DNA of 36,993 nt from Pseudomonadota bacterium (GCA_021808185.1 JAKBCB010000001.1:1-36993), one strand, 5' to 3'. Positions 15,879 to 24,618 are shown, counted from the first letter of the stretch. Translations and numbers: made by a program. The notes: a model not told the origin generated them from the letters alone.

Positions 15879-18800
15879 ATGTCGATCCATGCCGCGCTGA
15901 CGCACCGCACCTCCTATCGTTACGATCGCCCCGTCACGCTGGGGCCGCAAACGATCCGCCTGCGCCCGGCCCCGCACGCGCGCACCGCGGTGCTCAGCTA
16001 CACGCTGAACATCGCCCCCAAGCCGCATTTCCTGAACTGGTTGCAGGACCCGCAGGGCAATTTCCTGGCCCGCGTGGTGTTCCCGGAGAAGGTGACGCAT
16101 TTCGACGTGACGGTGGACCTCGTCGCCGACATGGCGACGATCAACCCGTTTGACTTCTTCCTGGAACCCGAGGCGGAAACCTGGCCGTTCGCCTACGATC
16201 CGGTGCTGGAGCAGGAACTGGCCCCGTTCCGCAAGCTGGAGCCGGCGGGGCCACTGCTGGCGGCGCTGCTCGCCGAGGTGCCGCGCCACGAGCGCCGCAC
16301 CGTCGATATGCTGGTCGAACTCAACAACATGGTGAAAGCCCGCACCGCCTACATCGTGCGGCTGGAGCCGGGGGTGTGGACGCCGGAGGAAACCCTCGGC
16401 GCCGGAAAGGGCAGTTGCCGCGATTCCGCGTGGCTCCTGGTGCATCTGCTGCGCAACCTCGGTTTCGCGGCACGCTTCGTCTCCGGCTACCTGATCCAGC
16501 TTGTCGCCGACGTGAAGCCGCTGGAAGGGCCGGAAGGGCCGGCCGCCGACTTCACCGACCTGCACGCCTGGGCCGAGGTGTACCTGCCCGGCGCCGGCTG
16601 GGTCGGGCTCGATGCCACCTCCGGCCTGATGGCGGGCGAGGGCCATATCCCGCTCGCCGCATCGCCCGAACCGCAATCGGCGGCGGCGATCTCCGGGCTG
16701 GTGGAAAAGGCGGAGACGACCTTCGACTTCGAGATGACGGTGCGCCGCATCGTCGAAACCCCGCGCGTGACCAAGCCGTACACACCGAAACAATGGCAGG
16801 ACATCCTGGCCACGGGCGCGCGCGTGGACCGCGCGCTGCTGGCAGGCGACGTGCGCCTGACCCTGGGCGGCGAGCCGACCTTCGTCGCCGCGACCGACCA
16901 GGACGCGCCGGAATGGAACACCGACGCGCTCGGGCCGACCAAGCGGCACTATGCCGGCAAGCTGATGCGCCGGTTGAGCCGGCTGTGGTCGCCGGGGGCG
17001 GCGCTGCAATACGCCCAGGGCAAGCAATATCCCGGTGAGCCGTTGCCGCGCTGGGCGCTGTATTCGCATTGGCGCGCGGACGGGGAGAAGGTGTGGCTCG
17101 ATCCGGGCCTGCTCGCCGACCCGGACCGCGATCGCGGCGGCGCGACGGCGGCCGACGCGGCGGCGTTCGCAACGGCACTCGCCGAGCGGTTGCAGGTCGA
17201 TCCCGGGGCGATCCTGCCGGCGCACGAGGACGTGCATTACTACCTGTGGAAGGAACACCGCCTGCCGGCGAACGTCGTCGCCGAGGACACCAAGCTGGCC
17301 GACCCGCTGGAGCGGGCGCGGATGGCACGGATTTTCGCGCAGGGACTCGCCTCGCCGGTCGGCAGCGTGCTGCCGCTGCGCGCGGTGGGCACCGACGGCA
17401 CGCGGCGCTGGGCGAGCGGGAAATGGTTCTTCCGGGGCGACACCATGTTCCTGATTCCCGGCGACAGCCCGATCGGCTACCGGCTGCCGCTGGACAGCCT
17501 GCCCTGGTTCGACCCCGAGAAGCAGGAACACGAGTTCGAGCGCGACCCGTTCGCCGAGCGCACACCGCTGCCGAGCCAGGCGACGCTGCGCCGCGCGCGC
17601 GGCGAGCGGCCGGGCTTGCCGTTCGTTGCGTTCCCGCAGTCCCAGCAGGTCGCCCCGGACGAGTGGCGCGACCAGCCGGACGCGGTGCGCACGGCACTCG
17701 CCATCGAGCCGCGCGGCGGCATCCTGCATGTGTTCTACCCGCCGCTGTTCACCGCCGAGGATTGGCTCGATCTGACGGCGGCGGTGGAGGCGACGGCGGC
17801 GGAGTTCGGCCGGCCGATCGTGCTGGAAGGCTATCTGCCCCCGTCGGACCCGCGCCTGCTGCATTTTTCCGTCACCCCGGACCCCGGCGTGATCGAGGTC
17901 AACGTGCACCCGGCCACAAGCTGGGCCGAGCATGTCGCGCGCACCGAGCAATTATACGAGGAAGCGCGGCAGGTCGGGCTGGCCACGGAAAAATTCATGC
18001 TCGACGGCAAGCATGTCGGCACCGGTGGCGGCAACCATGTGGTGATGGGCAGCACCAAGGCCGAGGACAGCCCGTTCCTGCGCCGGCCGGACCTGCTGAA
18101 AAGCCTGCTCGGCTTCTGGCACAACCACCCGAGCCTGTCGTTCCTGTTCGCCGGCCTGTTCATCGGCCCGACCAGCCAGCACCCGCGCATCGACGAGGCC
18201 CGCGACGACGCCATCGCGGAACTGGAAATCGCCTTCTCCCAGGTCACACCGTTCAAGCAGGTGCCGCCCTGGCTGACCGACCGGATTTTTCGCAACATTT
18301 TGTCCGACATGACGGGCAACACGCACCGGACGGAATTTTGTATCGACAAAATGTACGACCCCGCCGGCGGTTCCGGCCGGCGCGGGCTGGTGGAATTCCG
18401 CGCGTTCGAGATGCCGCCGCACGCGCAGATGTCGGCCGCCCAGATGCTGCTGATGCGCGCCGCCGTCGCCGCGTTCTGGCAGCACCCGTACGAGCGGCGG
18501 ATGGTGCGCTGGGGCACGCGGCTGCATGACGAGTTCATGCTGCCACACTATGCCACGCAGGATTTCTTCGACGCGCTGGAGGAACTTTCCGGCTGGGGCG
18601 TCAGGCTCGATCCGGCATGGTTCGCGCCGCATATCGAGTTCCGCTTCCCCAAGATCGGCGAGGTCGCGATGCATGGTGTGGAGCTGGAGCTGCGCAACGC
18701 GCTGGAGCCGTGGCATGTGCTGGCCGAGGATCAGGTCGCCGGCGGCACCGCCCGCTACGTGGACAGCTCGGCCGAGCGGGTGCAGGCGCGGGTCAGCGGC

Positions 18801-19187
18801 TGGTCGGACGAGCGGTTCGTGCTCGCCTGCAACGGGGTGGCGCTGCCGCTGAACAAGACCGATCGGGTGGGGGAATACGTGGCGGGCGTGCGCTTCAAGG
18901 CATGGCAGCCACCGAGCGCGCTGCACCCGACCATCGCGGCACAGGCGCCGCTGGTGTTCGACATCTATGATCGCTGGAGCGGGCGCAGCCTCGGGGGCCT
19001 CACGCATCAGGTCTCGCACCCGGGCGGGCGCAGCTACGATACATTCCCGGTCAACGCCAACGAGGCGGAAGCGCGCCGCCGCTCCCGCTTCGCGCCCATC
19101 GGCCACACGCCGGGGCCGATGCCGGAGCCGCCGCTGGTGGTGGGCAAGGAGCATCCGCGCACGCTGGATCTGCGCCGCTTCGCCTGA
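15879..19187 (+). CDS. Large transglutaminase-like protein with DUF2126 domain
   Basis: 1102-residue protein. Residues 1-85 form the bacterial transglutaminase N-terminal beta domain (HRTSYRYDRPV, LRPAPH); residues 140-260 form the papain-like transglutaminase core with C180 (GAGKGSCRDSAW), H229 (DLHAWAEVYLPG) and D245 (GLDATSG), so the triad is intact; the remaining 800 residues match DUF2126. Such fusions are common in proteobacteria and usually lie next to alpha-E and ATP-grasp-like genes, thought to belong to a peptide-modifying or protease system; here those partners are missing. The start at 15879 is the ATG 50 bp after the flavoenzyme gene; it opens the N-terminal domain directly. Confidence 0.9.
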   Translation: MSIHAALTHRTSYRYDRPVTLGPQTIRLRPAPHARTAVLSYTLNIAPKPHFLNWLQDPQGNFLARVVFPEKVTHFDVTVDLVADMATINPFDFFLEPEAETWPFAYDPVLEQELAPFRKLEPAGPLLAALLAEVPRHERRTVDMLVELNNMVKARTAYIVRLEPGVWTPEETLGAGKGSCRDSAWLLVHLLRNLGFAARFVSGYLIQLVADVKPLEGPEGPAADFTDLHAWAEVYLPGAGWVGLDATSGLMAGEGHIPLAASPEPQSAAAISGLVEKAETTFDFEMTVRRIVETPRVTKPYTPKQWQDILATGARVDRALLAGDVRLTLGGEPTFVAATDQDAPEWNTDALGPTKRHYAGKLMRRLSRLWSPGAALQYAQGKQYPGEPLPRWALYSHWRADGEKVWLDPGLLADPDRDRGGATAADAAAFATALAERLQVDPGAILPAHEDVHYYLWKEHRLPANVVAEDTKLADPLERARMARIFAQGLASPVGSVLPLRAVGTDGTRRWASGKWFFRGDTMFLIPGDSPIGYRLPLDSLPWFDPEKQEHEFERDPFAERTPLPSQATLRRARGERPGLPFVAFPQSQQVAPDEWRDQPDAVRTALAIEPRGGILHVFYPPLFTAEDWLDLTAAVEATAAEFGRPIVLEGYLPPSDPRLLHFSVTPDPGVIEVNVHPATSWAEHVARTEQLYEEARQVGLATEKFMLDGKHVGTGGGNHVVMGSTKAEDSPFLRRPDLLKSLLGFWHNHPSLSFLFAGLFIGPTSQHPRIDEARDDAIAELEIAFSQVTPFKQVPPWLTDRIFRNILSDMTGNTHRTEFCIDKMYDPAGGSGRRGLVEFRAFEMPPHAQMSAAQMLLMRAAVAAFWQHPYERRMVRWGTRLHDEFMLPHYATQDFFDALEELSGWGVRLDPAWFAPHIEFRFPKIGEVAMHGVELELRNALEPWHVLAEDQVAGGTARYVDSSAERVQARVSGWSDERFVLACNGVALPLNKTDRVGEYVAGVRFKAWQPPSALHPTIAAQAPLVFDIYDRWSGRSLGGLTHQVSHPGGRSYDTFPVNANEAEARRRSRFAPIGHTPGPMPEPPLVVGKEHPRTLDLRRFA

Positions 19188-19261
19188 AGGCCGGCGGCAT
19201 GGTATGAGGACGAGGACCCGCTGTCGCGGCGCGCCGGTGCCGCGATCGGAGAACACACGCG

Positions 19262-20749
19262 ATGTGGCCGATGTCGTTCCGCGCCAAGCTGTGCCGCTGC
19301 CTCGGCGTGGGTGTCTGGGGGCTTGCCCTGCTGCTGGCCCTCGGCACCGTTGCGCCGTCGCTGGCGCAGCAACGGGTGGCACTGGTCGTCGGCAATTCCG
19401 ACTACCGTTCGGTGGGGCGCCTCGCCAATCCCGGCAACGATGCCAAGCTCGTGGCGCGGACGCTGAAGGCCAGCGGCTTCACGCTGATCGGCGGCGACGC
19501 GCAGCTCGACCTCGACAAGCCGCGTTTCGATGCCGCCGTCGAGCAGTTCGGCCGCGCCATCGCTGGGGCAGAGGCGGTGCTGTTCTACTATTCCGGCCAC
19601 GGATTGCAGGTGAACGGCACCAACTACCTCGTGCCGGTCGATGCCAACCCGACGCGCGCGCAGGACCTGGACTTCCAGATGGTCAGCGCCGACCTCGTGC
19701 TGCGGCAAATGAGCGGCAGCCGCACCAAGCTAAACATCGTCATCCTCGACGCCTGCCGCAACAACCCGTTCGGGGGACGCGGGCTGCGCTCGGCCGGCGG
19801 CGGGCTTGCCGAAATGCGGGCGCCGGAGGGCACGCTGATCTCCTACGCGACGCAGCCCGGGGCGGTGGCCAGCGACGGCAACGGGCGGGACAGCCCGTTC
19901 ACGCTCGCGCTGGTGGACGCGATGCGCCAGCCGGGCCTGGACATCTTCCGGCTGTTCAACCGCGTCGGGCTGGCGGTGAAGAAATCCACCGACGGCCAGC
20001 AGCAGCCCTGGCTGGCCGCCTCGCCGATCGAGGGGGAGTTCGCGTTCGCGCCTGCCGGCACGCCCACGCCTGTTGCACCTCCCGCGACGCCCGCCCCCGC
20101 GCAGTCCGCCGCCATGGTGCCGCCCGTGGCCGCTCCACCGGCGCGGCAAGGTCCGGCGACGGTGCCGCAGGGTCCGGCCGACGCCGGCTTCCGCTGCCCG
20201 GCGCCAGGCACCACGATCGCCGCCGAGGATGAGGTGTTCGACTGGAAAGGCGACGCTGTCACGGTGACGCGGCCGACCGGCACCTGGACGCTGCGCTCGC
20301 AGGGGGCCGATCCGGGCAATCCGGACCTTTGCATCTATTTCGGGCACGATGGGACCGTGCATCGGCTGGCCGACTGGTTCGACACCGACCTGTTCACGTT
20401 TCCCGACGACCCGACGCGGCCGATGCTTGCTTTGGTGCAGGGTCAGGCCGGCGCGATGATGGTTCGGTCCTCGCTGCGGCACCCGCCGCCGAACCGCATC
20501 ATCACGGTCTGGGAGACGACGTGGCGGCCGCACGGGCACGAAAGCCTTGCGATCGGCGGCCGGAGCTACGACACGCTCGTGTTCGACCTGACGCAGGGCA
20601 GCAACCTCAATTCCTTCACCGGCTCCGGCCGCGTCTGGTACGCGCCGGCGCTACGGCTGTTCGTGCGCTGGATGTGGAAAAGCTCGCGCGCCGACGACGT
20701 GTTCGGCTTCACCGTCACCGGCGTCTCGCTCCCCGGCACGACACCATGA
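19262..20749 (+). CDS. Exported caspase-like (C14) protein with C-terminal beta domain
   Basis: 495-residue protein with a signal peptide or N-terminal anchor (VWGLALLLALGTVAPSLAQQ, to about 37), a caspase-fold domain (38-265) with the catalytic dyad H113 (FYYSGHG) and C165 (LDACRNNPF), a Pro/Ala-rich linker (about 275-312) and a C-terminal domain of about 180 residues (FRCPAPGTTI... to the end), which I do not recognise. Bacterial metacaspase-like proteases usually cut after Arg or Lys. The location suggests periplasmic action. Gluconokinase begins within its last codons (ATGA), so the two are translated together, an odd pairing. Confidence 0.88.
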   Translation: MWPMSFRAKLCRCLGVGVWGLALLLALGTVAPSLAQQRVALVVGNSDYRSVGRLANPGNDAKLVARTLKASGFTLIGGDAQLDLDKPRFDAAVEQFGRAIAGAEAVLFYYSGHGLQVNGTNYLVPVDANPTRAQDLDFQMVSADLVLRQMSGSRTKLNIVILDACRNNPFGGRGLRSAGGGLAEMRAPEGTLISYATQPGAVASDGNGRDSPFTLALVDAMRQPGLDIFRLFNRVGLAVKKSTDGQQQPWLAASPIEGEFAFAPAGTPTPVAPPATPAPAQSAAMVPPVAAPPARQGPATVPQGPADAGFRCPAPGTTIAAEDEVFDWKGDAVTVTRPTGTWTLRSQGADPGNPDLCIYFGHDGTVHRLADWFDTDLFTFPDDPTRPMLALVQGQAGAMMVRSSLRHPPPNRIITVWETTWRPHGHESLAIGGRSYDTLVFDLTQGSNLNSFTGSGRVWYAPALRLFVRWMWKSSRADDVFGFTVTGVSLPGTTP

Positions 20750-21267
20750 CGGGCGCGCCGACCGTGTTGGTGCTGATGGGCGTCTCCGGCTGCGGCAAGA
20801 CCTCGGTGGCCGAGGCGCTGGCGGCGCGGCTGGGCTGGGCGTTTCAGGAAGGCGACGCGCTGCACCCGCCGGCGAACGTGGCGAAGATGCGCGGCGGCAT
20901 GCCGCTGACCGACACGGATCGCTGGCCGTGGCTTGACCGCGTCGCGGCCTGGATCGACGCGCGGCTGGCCGCCGGGGAAAACGGCATCATCACATGCTCG
21001 GCGCTGAAACGCGCCTATCGGGCACGCATCGTCGGTGCCCGCGCGGGCGTGCGGGTGGTGCTCCTGCATGGCGCGCGTGCCTTGCTGGCCGCGCGCATTG
21101 GCGCCCGGCACCACGAATACATGCCGGCGAGCCTGCTCGACAGCCAGCTCGCGACGCTCGAACCGCCGGGGCCGGACGAGCACCCGATCTCGCTGGATGT
21201 GACGCCGCCAGCGGCGGTGCTGGCCGAGGCGATCATCGCGGCGCTGGGCCAAGACAAGGCAAAGTAG
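20746..21267 (+). CDS. gntK: Gluconokinase
   Basis: 173-residue P-loop kinase phosphorylating D-gluconate to 6-phosphogluconate, feeding the pentose-phosphate or Entner-Doudoroff route. The Walker A is GVSGCGKTS at 12-20; EGDALHPPANVAKMRGGMPLTDTDRWPWL (about 35-63, overlapping family signature), TCSALKRAYR and HEYMPASLLDSQLATLEPP are characteristic of thermoresistant-type gluconokinase. The ATG overlaps the stop of the caspase-like gene by four bases. No gluconate transporter or regulator is nearby. Confidence 0.93.
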   Translation: MTGAPTVLVLMGVSGCGKTSVAEALAARLGWAFQEGDALHPPANVAKMRGGMPLTDTDRWPWLDRVAAWIDARLAAGENGIITCSALKRAYRARIVGARAGVRVVLLHGARALLAARIGARHHEYMPASLLDSQLATLEPPGPDEHPISLDVTPPAAVLAEAIIAALGQDKAK

Positions 21268-21273
21268 GCAAGG

Positions 21274-21316
21274 CGAGGGCTCCGCCCCTCGACCCCGCCA
21301 AGGGCGAGGCCCTTGG
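21274..21316. repeat. Double hairpin, REP-like element between convergent genes
   Basis: Two adjacent hairpins: CGAGGG/CCCTCG (21274-21279 with 21286-21291) and CCAAGGGC/GCCCTTGG (21298-21305 with 21309-21316). The overall pattern, GGGCTCCGCCCCTCGACCCC followed by CCAAGGGCGAGGCCCTTGG, is a dispersed intergenic element familiar from Rhodospirillales and Methylobacterium-type genomes. It separates the convergent gluconokinase and CopC-like genes and probably acts as a two-way terminator. Confidence 0.65.
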
Positions 21317-21330
21317 AACCACGCCCTTTC

Positions 21331-21708
21331 TCAGTCGCGCGGGTCGAAATTCGCGGTGAACGGCAGCGTGCCGCTGGTGAAATGGCCGTCGTCGCCCAGC
21401 ACCCGCCAGTGCAGCACATAGGCGCCGGGGATGAGGTCGGTGCGGACGGCCAGCACGCCCGGCGCGTGGCTATCGGCCCGGCGCAGCCGCGCGCGCGCGC
21501 CGTGCGGGCCGATCAGCGAGACATGCGAGCGGATGGGATCGATATGGCCGCTGAAGCGCAGCGTGATGTCGGTGGGACCGGCGGCAATGGCGGCATTGGC
21601 GGCGGGATCGCTGGCGAGCAGCAGGGCGCGGGCCTGCGCCGGCGCCGCCGACAGGGCAAGCGCGAGCACGAACGGAACCAGTCCGCTCAGGGGGCGTGGC
21701 ATGGACAT
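21331..21708 (-). CDS. CopC-domain copper-resistance-like protein
   Basis: 125-residue exported protein: signal peptide (LSGLVPFVLALALSAAPAQA) then a CopC beta-barrel. Family landmarks are SDPAANA near 33, DITLRFSGHIDP and DDGHFTSGTLPFTA at the C-terminus, where the aspartate and histidine of the Cu(II) site are kept. The mature N-terminus, however, reads ARALLLASDP where copper-binding CopC proteins have a histidine as first residue, so the histidine brace is incomplete. No CopD gene follows. Start is ATG 21708 (ATG 21702 is the alternative). It may bind copper weakly or have another role. Confidence 0.8.
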   Translation of the reverse strand: MSMPRPLSGLVPFVLALALSAAPAQARALLLASDPAANAAIAAGPTDITLRFSGHIDPIRSHVSLIGPHGARARLRRADSHAPGVLAVRTDLIPGAYVLHWRVLGDDGHFTSGTLPFTANFDPRD

Positions 21709-21784
21709 GGCGGCGGTGTATGCGCCCCACCCCGCGCCGCGCAACCGGGGCCGCGCAAGCGGGGGGTTGAGGCGGCGCGCCGCC

Positions 21785-22267
21785 ATGGCCAAACTCGCCC
21801 CGCACCGCGCAGGGACGCCACCAACCGTGAACCGCAAGCCGCCAGCGAGCCGAACCGACTTCCGCGCCTTCCAGCCGATGCCGACACGCTGGATGGACAA
21901 CGACGCCTACGGCCACGTCAACAACGTGGTGTACTATTCCTGGTTCGACACGGTGGTGAACCGCTTCCTGATCGAGGCCGACGTGCTCGACATCGCCACC
22001 AGCCCGACGGTGGGCCTGGTGGTCGAAACAGGGTGCCGCTACCACGCTTCGGTCAGTTATCCGGACGAGGTGACGATCGGGCTGCGCGTGGCACGGCTGG
22101 GCACGAGTTCGGTGCGCTACGAACTGGCGGTGTTTCGCGCGGGCGAGGAGACCGCCTCGGCGGAGGCACATTTCGTCCATGTATACGTGGACCGCGCCAC
22201 GCAGCGCCCGGTGCCGATCCCGGACAACGCGCGGGCGGCGATGCGCGGGCTGCTGGTCGAGGATTGA
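21785..22267 (+). CDS. Acyl-CoA thioesterase (4-hydroxybenzoyl-CoA thioesterase-like hotdog fold)
   Basis: About 160-residue hotdog-fold thioesterase. The motif TRWMDNDAYGHVNNVVYYSW contains the aspartate and HxNN of the 4HBT/YbgC class, followed by FDTVVNRFLIE. It likely hydrolyses an acyl-CoA in the cytoplasm. The ATG at 21785 has no good ribosome binding site; an in-frame GTG at 21827 gives 146 residues, closer to family length, with AGGGA 11 bases upstream. It is divergent from the CopC-like gene and 17 bp before the alpha/beta hydrolase gene, so probably co-transcribed with it. Confidence 0.85.
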   Translation: MAKLAPHRAGTPPTVNRKPPASRTDFRAFQPMPTRWMDNDAYGHVNNVVYYSWFDTVVNRFLIEADVLDIATSPTVGLVVETGCRYHASVSYPDEVTIGLRVARLGTSSVRYELAVFRAGEETASAEAHFVHVYVDRATQRPVPIPDNARAAMRGLLVED

Positions 22268-22284
22268 GTTCGAAGGGGAAGAAC

Positions 22285-23082
22285 GTGGATCTGGAAGCCG
22301 AATACAACAACAGCGCGAAAGTCCCGAACGCGGCCGAGATCCGAGACGGCTGGATGCGCGAGGCCGAGGCGTTCCGTGCGGCGCATCCATCGGCGGAACT
22401 GGATCTGGCGTACGGGCCGAGCAAGCGGCAGGCGCTGGACATTTTCTGGCCGGGCGCGCCCGGCGCATCACCACTCGCGATCTTCGTGCATGGCGGCTAC
22501 TGGCGGGCCATGGACCGCAAGGTGTTCAGCCATTTGGCGCGCGGACTGCTGGCGCACGGTGTGGCGGTGGCGATGCCATCCTACGATCTGTGCCCGATCG
22601 TGACGATGGCGGTGCTGGTGGAGCAGGTGCGCGACGCGGCCGCGTTCCTGGCGCGCCGGCACGGCCGCGCGATGCTGGCGAGCGGGCATTCCGCCGGCGG
22701 GCATCTGGCGGCGATGCTGCTGGCGACGGACTGGACGGCGCGCGGGCTGCCGGCGGGGACAGTCAAGGCGGCGCTGCCGATCAGCGGGCTGTTCGACCTG
22801 CCGCCGCTGATCCACACCAACGTCAACGTCGAAGCGCGGCTGGACGAGGCGGAGGCGCGGCGGCTTTCGCCCATGTTCCTGCCATCGCCGGGGCTGCCGC
22901 TCCATGCCGTGGTCGGGGGCACCGAAGGCGTGGAATACACGCGCCAGTCGCGCGGGATCGCCGAGGCGTGGGGCGGGACGTGGGAGGCGACGGCGGGGGA
23001 GAACCATTTCACCGTGATCGCCCCGCTGGCCGATCCCGGCTCGGCGCTGGTGGCACGGGCGGCGCGGATGGCGGTTGCGTAG
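22285..23082 (+). CDS. Alpha/beta hydrolase, arylformamidase/esterase type
   Basis: 265-residue hydrolase of the HSL/kynurenine-formamidase-like group. Residues EAEYNNSAKVP near the start, oxyanion HGGYW (69-73), nucleophile GHSAGGH with S136, and a late histidine in GENHFTV form the active site. The start is a GTG at 22285, placed by a strong AAGGGGAA four bases upstream. Follows the thioesterase gene at 17 bp. Tryptophan degradation genes are not in the window, so assignment as kynurenine formamidase would be a guess. Confidence 0.87.
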   Translation: MDLEAEYNNSAKVPNAAEIRDGWMREAEAFRAAHPSAELDLAYGPSKRQALDIFWPGAPGASPLAIFVHGGYWRAMDRKVFSHLARGLLAHGVAVAMPSYDLCPIVTMAVLVEQVRDAAAFLARRHGRAMLASGHSAGGHLAAMLLATDWTARGLPAGTVKAALPISGLFDLPPLIHTNVNVEARLDEAEARRLSPMFLPSPGLPLHAVVGGTEGVEYTRQSRGIAEAWGGTWEATAGENHFTVIAPLADPGSALVARAARMAVA

Positions 23083-23202
23083 GCTGCGACGCAAGATCTT
23101 GTGATCGTCGCGGAAAGCGCCACAGTGTTGCCGTGATATGGGTGTCTTCAGTACCGCCAGGATCGCCGCTGCACGCAAATCCTGCCACGGGAGTTGAGAC
23201 GC

Positions 23203-23346
23203 ATGACACTTACCATCGGGCATATCCAGCCCGTCGTAGCCCTGATCGCCGGGATTCTCATTTTGGTCGCGCCGAAGTTACTTAATTATATCGTGGCATT
23301 CTTCTTTATCGTTACCGGCATTCTGGGTCTGGGCATCCTGCGCTGA
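23203..23346 (+). CDS. DUF3096 small membrane protein
   Basis: 47 codons from ATG 23203: MTLTIGHIQPVVALIAGILI begins the protein, followed by LVAPKLLNYIVAFFFIVTGI and LGLGILR. Two hydrophobic helices with a PKLLN turn between them are the hallmark of the DUF3096 family, tiny inner-membrane proteins of unknown role. Its codons are clearly less GC-rich than those around it (several TTA, CTT, ATT, TTT), as often in small hydrophobic genes. It is 120 bp after the hydrolase gene and converges on the flavoenzyme gene at 23356. Confidence 0.85.
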   Translation: MTLTIGHIQPVVALIAGILILVAPKLLNYIVAFFFIVTGILGLGILR

Positions 23347-23355
23347 TGGCGGCGG

Positions 23356-24462
23356 CTACCACGCGGCTGTCAGCGCCGCGACCTCCTCGCCGATGGCCAG
23401 GGCCGAGGTTAGGCCTGGGCTTTCGATGCCGAACAGGTTGAGCAGCCCGGGCACGCCATGCGCGGTGGCTCCCTGGATGAGAAAATCCTGCTTCGCCACG
23501 CTGGGCGGGACGATCTTGGGGCGGATGCCGGCGTAGCCGGGTTGCAGCGCGCCGTCCGGCAGCGCCGGCCAATAGCGACGCACGGCATCGTAGAAAACGT
23601 CCCCCCGCGCCGGATCGACGGTGTAGTCGAGGCTGTCCACCCATTCCACGTCCGGCCCGAAGCGCGCCTGGCCGCCGAGGTCGATGGTCAGATGCACGCC
23701 GAGGCCGCCGGCAACCGGCACCGGATAGATCAGCCGGGAAAACGGCGAGCGACCGGCGAGGGTGAAGTAATTGCCCTTGGCCCAGTACGGGGTCGGGATT
23801 TTTTCCCCTGGCATGCCGGCGATGGCGCGGGCCAGCGCCGGGGCGTGCAGGCCGGCCGAGTTCACCACGAGGCGGGCCGACAGCCGCATCGGGTCGGCGC
23901 CGCCGACATCGAGCAGAATGCCGTCGTCGGTGACAGCGCCGCTGACGACCGGGCTGTGAAAGACGAAGATCGCGCCGGCCGCCTCCGCCTCGCCCTGCAT
24001 CGCCAGCATGTAGGCATGGCTATCGACGATGCCGGTGGAGGGCGAGAGCAGGGCGGCGGTGCAAACGAGGTTGGGCTCCAGCGCGCGCGCCTCGGCGGCG
24101 GAGAGTTCGCGCAGGTCATCGACGCCATTGGCGGCGGCACGGGCGCGGATGGTGGCAAGCTGGGCGTTTTCCTCGCCGCTGGTGGCCACGATCAGCTTGC
24201 CGCAGTTGCGGTGCGCCACGCCGCGCGACTGGCAGAACTCGTAAAGCAGCGCCTTGCCGCGCACGCACAGCCGCGCCATCAGGCTGTTGGCGGCGTAGTA
24301 GATGCCGGCGTGGATCACCTCGCTGTTGCGGCTGGAGATGCCGGTGCCGATGCCTTCGGCGGCTTCCAGCACCAGCACCTCGCGCCCGGAGCGGGCCAGC
24401 GCGCGCGCGACCGCGATGCCGACGACGCCGGCGCCGACCACCACGCACTCCACCTGTTCCAT
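23356..24462 (-). CDS. L-2-hydroxyglutarate dehydrogenase-like FAD oxidoreductase (LhgO family)
   Basis: 368-residue flavoenzyme of the DAO superfamily. FAD motif VVVGAGVVGIAVARALA at 7-23, then the family signature GTGISSRNSEVIHAGIYY near 39-56, which is typical of LhgO/YgaF, NCGKLIVAT, and near the C-terminus FGIESPGLTSALAIGE. LhgO oxidises L-2-hydroxyglutarate to 2-oxoglutarate at the membrane, passing electrons to quinone; related enzymes handle other 2-hydroxy acids. The gene is divergent from a GntR-family regulator, which may control it through the intervening palindrome. Confidence 0.87.
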   Translation of the reverse strand: MEQVECVVVGAGVVGIAVARALARSGREVLVLEAAEGIGTGISSRNSEVIHAGIYYAANSLMARLCVRGKALLYEFCQSRGVAHRNCGKLIVATSGEENAQLATIRARAAANGVDDLRELSAAEARALEPNLVCTAALLSPSTGIVDSHAYMLAMQGEAEAAGAIFVFHSPVVSGAVTDDGILLDVGGADPMRLSARLVVNSAGLHAPALARAIAGMPGEKIPTPYWAKGNYFTLAGRSPFSRLIYPVPVAGGLGVHLTIDLGGQARFGPDVEWVDSLDYTVDPARGDVFYDAVRRYWPALPDGALQPGYAGIRPKIVPPSVAKQDFLIQGATAHGVPGLLNLFGIESPGLTSALAIGEEVAALTAAW

Positions 24463-24584
24463 CGCTTCCCCCGCGCCGTGCCCGTGGTATGTCGCTAGCA
24501 GCGCGGGTCCGGCGCGCGCAACGGGCACGCGGGCAAAATCGCCGCGCGAAAGTCACGGGATGACGCTGGCCGCGGGGTCATGTA

Positions 24585-24612
24585 GCGTCACGATTGTAAC
24601 AGTCCGTGACGC
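24585..24612. promoter_or_regulatory. Inverted repeat GCGTCACG-N12-CGTGACGC, candidate operator
   Basis: Perfect 8-bp arms (24585-24592 and 24605-24612) separated by 12 bp, ending six bases before the ATG of the GntR-family gene and lying in the gap it shares with the divergent LhgO-like gene. The short repeat GTCA-N5-TGAC at about 24552-24564 is nearby. The position fits autoregulation and control of the flavoenzyme. Confidence 0.45.
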
Positions 24613-24618
24613 AATTCG

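Noticed and set aside
15702..17951. A 749-codon minus-strand open frame
   Set aside because: Antisense to the transglutaminase gene, whose triad and domains are clear.
23087..23113. GCGACG...CGTCGC around CAAGATCTTG upstream of the DUF3096 gene
   Set aside because: Short arms, GC-rich context and no clear promoter next to it; not distinguishable from chance.
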